Shown here: in pieces, positions 5,779-6,030 of the stretch
How the letters are laid out: each line of letters opens with the position of its first letter
Numbering within the stretch: position 1 is the stretch's first letter
Source: CALLVY01 sp937899855
Lineage (GTDB): Bacteria; Bacteroidota; Bacteroidia; Chitinophagales; Saprospiraceae
DNA: 6,030 bases
NCBI GenBank assembly: GCA_039820405.1
Contig: JBCBQC010000179.1
Coordinates: 1 to 6,030 of the forward strand
Direction of reading: 5' to 3'
Program-made: the position numbers and the translations under genes
Notes under the pieces: generated by a model
Databases searched by the model: none
What the model was told of the DNA's origin: nothing
What the model saw: only the letters and a program-made list of their open reading frames with translations

Positions 5779-6030
5779 CTAGTATTTTGAATCGATGTTT
5801 AAGTATTTTTTTAGGAGCGCTTTTCCCGCAAGTGGATCAAAATACATCTTATTACCCATTGCTATTTTAGCTCCGTATTTATCTTGATACAATTTGATCA
5901 GTTGCGTCTTGCTGTCAAATGATAAAAAGCCAGTGTAGCCCTTTTTGCCTCTTTCAAAACTTTCCAAACAGGCATAAGCAATGAGACAGCCAGCGACTTC
6001 CTTGTAAATTCCTTTACTTCCGTAGTTGTG
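5779..6030 (-). CDS. GNAT-like acetyltransferase, 5'-truncated; putative toxin partner
   Basis: Only the C-terminal 83 residues are present, and the frame is open to the window edge at 6030. The visible part starts HNYGSKGIYKEVAGCLIAYA. The GSKGIY stretch followed by a helix with AGCLIAYACLESF resembles the acetyl-CoA-binding loop and helix (motif A) of the GNAT fold, although the second loop glycine is Tyr. The remainder, GYTGFLSFDSKTQLIKLYQD then KYGAKIAMGNKMYFDPLAG, matches the strand-helix-strand end of small GNAT-like proteins I associate with Bacteroidota. An internal TTG at 5965-5967 could be mistaken for a start, but the domain continues upstream of it. The gene lies 5 nt before an XRE/HigA-like gene. 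GNAT toxins that acetylate charged tRNA are known in toxin-antitoxin pairs, mostly with ribbon-helix-helix antitoxins, so the toxin role here is inference. G+C is low for the window. Confidence 0.68.
   Translation of the reverse strand, partial: HNYGSKGIYKEVAGCLIAYACLESFERGKKGYTGFLSFDSKTQLIKLYQDKYGAKIAMGNKMYFDPLAGKALLKKYLNIDSKY

Noticed and set aside
5779..5967. Complete 62-residue gene starting at TTG 5967
   Set aside because: The frame is open further upstream to the window edge and the GNAT-like similarity continues there, so this is the tail of a larger gene.

Overview
The window looks like an accessory stretch of a Bacteroidota chromosome, most likely a Saprospiraceae/Lewinella-type marine relative. 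That placement is an inference. It rests on the absence of Shine-Dalgarno sequences before most genes, a lipoprotein with a charged K-D stretch just after the lipid cysteine, and protein styles I associate with that phylum. There is no rRNA, tRNA, insertion sequence or CRISPR array.

Positions 1-2978 (minus strand) hold a polymorphic-toxin-like locus, read from high to low coordinates. First comes a 460-residue lipoprotein with a Cys-rich middle and a Gly/Ser/Pro linker (2978-1596). Next is a 277-residue protein with a pre-toxin-like N-terminus and a restriction-endonuclease-like C-terminal domain (1595-762). Last is a gene overlapping it by ATGA that runs off the left edge (765-1), which I propose encodes the immunity protein. 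The lipoprotein and toxin frames are the same frame, separated only by one TAG directly followed by ATG. They may therefore be one lipoprotein-toxin split by a stop codon, or a translationally coupled pair.

Positions 3041-4534 (minus strand) encode a 497-residue all-helical, TPR-like protein of unknown function, 62 bp upstream of the lipoprotein gene and in the same direction.

Positions 4535-5086 (plus strand, divergent) hold a structured intergenic region with a strong GC-rich hairpin. Two tandem 40-codon genes follow, whose products are 36/40 identical, and a clean rho-independent terminator closes the unit. Each peptide has a leader in exact register with the double-glycine consensus (LS...I.GG) followed by a 16-residue acidic tail. 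They are probably secreted or processed peptides, and this is the most novel-looking part of the window. Positions 5087-5281 hold nothing I can recognise.

Positions 5282-6030 (minus strand) are AT-richer and carry the 3' part of a GNAT-like acetyltransferase gene, followed 5 nt later by an XRE/HigA-like regulator gene. The arrangement resembles a toxin-antitoxin module.

Taken together, the window combines a toxin/immunity cassette, a putative peptide system and a possible toxin-antitoxin pair, which suits a conflict or defence-type accessory region. A functional link between the three modules is not shown by the sequence.
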